NCBI GenBank assembly: GCA_020746105.1
Contig: CM036617.1
Span: 174,124,412 to 174,188,411, forward strand
DNA: 64,000 nt
DNA from: Trogon surrucura
Taxonomy: Eukaryota; Chordata; Aves; Trogoniformes; Trogonidae
Direction: 5' to 3'
A model generated the notes under the pieces. It saw only the letters and a list, made by a program, of their open reading frames with translations, had not been told where the DNA came from and searched no databases. The first letter of the stretch is position 1, and the number at the start of each line of letters is the position of its first letter. Shown here piece after piece: positions 63,526-64,000 of this stretch. Made by a program: the position numbers and the translations under genes.

Positions 63526-63562
63526 CCATTCCCTAACATTCTGTGATTCTGTGATTCTGTGA
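63526..63562 (+). mobile_element. Minimal CR1 3' tail (about 37 bp)
   Basis: The words CCATTCCCTAACATTCTGTG followed by two more ATTCTGTG units reproduce exactly the end of the young CR1 3' untranslated region and its octamers, in plus orientation. Nothing CR1-like precedes it. It looks like an insertion in which reverse transcription stopped almost at once. A short chance match is unlikely because the unit order is kept. Confidence 0.75.
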
Positions 63563-63595
63563 CCAGAACTCCCTTTATTTTCTGTGGTGTTCCTT

Positions 63596-63945
63596 AAGTA
63601 GGCAGTGTGAGAAAATCAGGTTATAAGCTCCTGGTTTGAGAAAAATGGAGATTGTTTAATGATTACAATTCATGGTAAAACAGACTTGATTTGGAAAAAA
63701 ATAATTTAATTTACTGTGAATTAAAATACATTTGGGTAGTGAAAAGAAATATTGTAAAACACCTTTCCTCTCCCCTCTCCCAGGTTCAACTTCACTCCTT
63801 TACTCCCAGATCCTCTACCTGTTCCTGCTCTGAGAGATGTAGCAGGGATGGGAGGATTTATGGTCAGTCCATAAACATATAAATAGTTATAGTGACAGTC
63901 TTTGCATATTCCTTCACATTCCTACTCTTGTTCAGAAAGCTAGTA
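63596..63945 (-). mobile_element. Decayed LTR fragment, same family as 58843-60017
   Basis: Blocks correspond in order to about 58920-59230 of the complete LTR: GTGAGAAAATC...GGTTTGAGA, then TTCATGGTAAAACAGACTTGATTT, then AATTTAATTTA, then AAACACCTTTCC with a CT-rich run, then TTTATGGTCAGTCCAT. It also keeps a CAGGTTCAACTTCACTCC block that I recall from the family but that is changed in the complete copy. It is minus oriented and strongly diverged. The right limit near 63945 is vague and close to the window edge. Confidence 0.7.
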
Positions 63946-64000
63946 TATGTACCACATAGAAACTGGTGTGTTTCTGCCTTTCTGAAACTTGTGACCAGTG

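Overview
This 64 kb window looks like a gene-poor, AT-rich stretch of a bird chromosome. I found no host exon, rRNA, tRNA or CRISPR array that I could support. What can be identified is retrotransposon DNA: about ten copies of the CR1 family of non-LTR retrotransposons (LINEs) and four LTR segments of endogenous-retrovirus type. CR1 tails made of repeated ATTCTRTG-type octamers, together with LTRs that resemble ERVL-like LTRs I recall from songbird genomes, point to a bird, probably not a galliform. The species is not determined.

Layout. 1-25.6 kb: AT-rich unique DNA broken by 5'-truncated CR1 copies at 3266-3485 (-), 14247-14735 (-, older), 16745-17122 (+), 19552-20256 (-), 21462-21690 (-, old) and 23946-25605 (- , with the reverse-transcriptase core deleted). 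There is also a decayed LTR piece at 9296-9560 and an unexplained GC-richer patch at 21740-22290. 25.6-34.1 kb: nothing but simple repeats. 34.1-38.2 kb: the centrepiece, a nearly full-length CR1 on the minus strand whose ORF1 (zinc-finger, coiled coil and SGNH-esterase-like) and ORF2 (endonuclease and reverse transcriptase) are both unbroken. 38.2-45.4 kb: unique DNA with a perfect 14-bp-stem hairpin. 45.4-47.6 kb: a CR1 on the plus strand with a broken ORF2. 49.4-50.0 kb: a truncated LTR. 56.8-58.1 kb: an older, divergent CR1. 58.8-60.0 kb: a complete solo LTR with a perfect 5-bp target duplication. 63.5-64 kb: a minimal CR1 tail and a decayed relative of the same LTR, running close to the window edge.

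How the parts work together. In CR1, ORF1p binds nucleic acid. ORF2p nicks the target and copies the RNA from its 3' end, which explains why nearly every copy here keeps its 3' tail and is cut short at its 5' end. The near-complete copy at 34-38 kb is open, but it carries signs of decay. The ORF1 esterase lacks the usual Asp-x-x-His, ORF2 has private substitutions where the other copies agree, and ORF2 has no in-frame AUG before its first catalytic residue. All reading frames were judged by eye. Domain names rest on recognised motifs, and family names were not checked against a repeat library.
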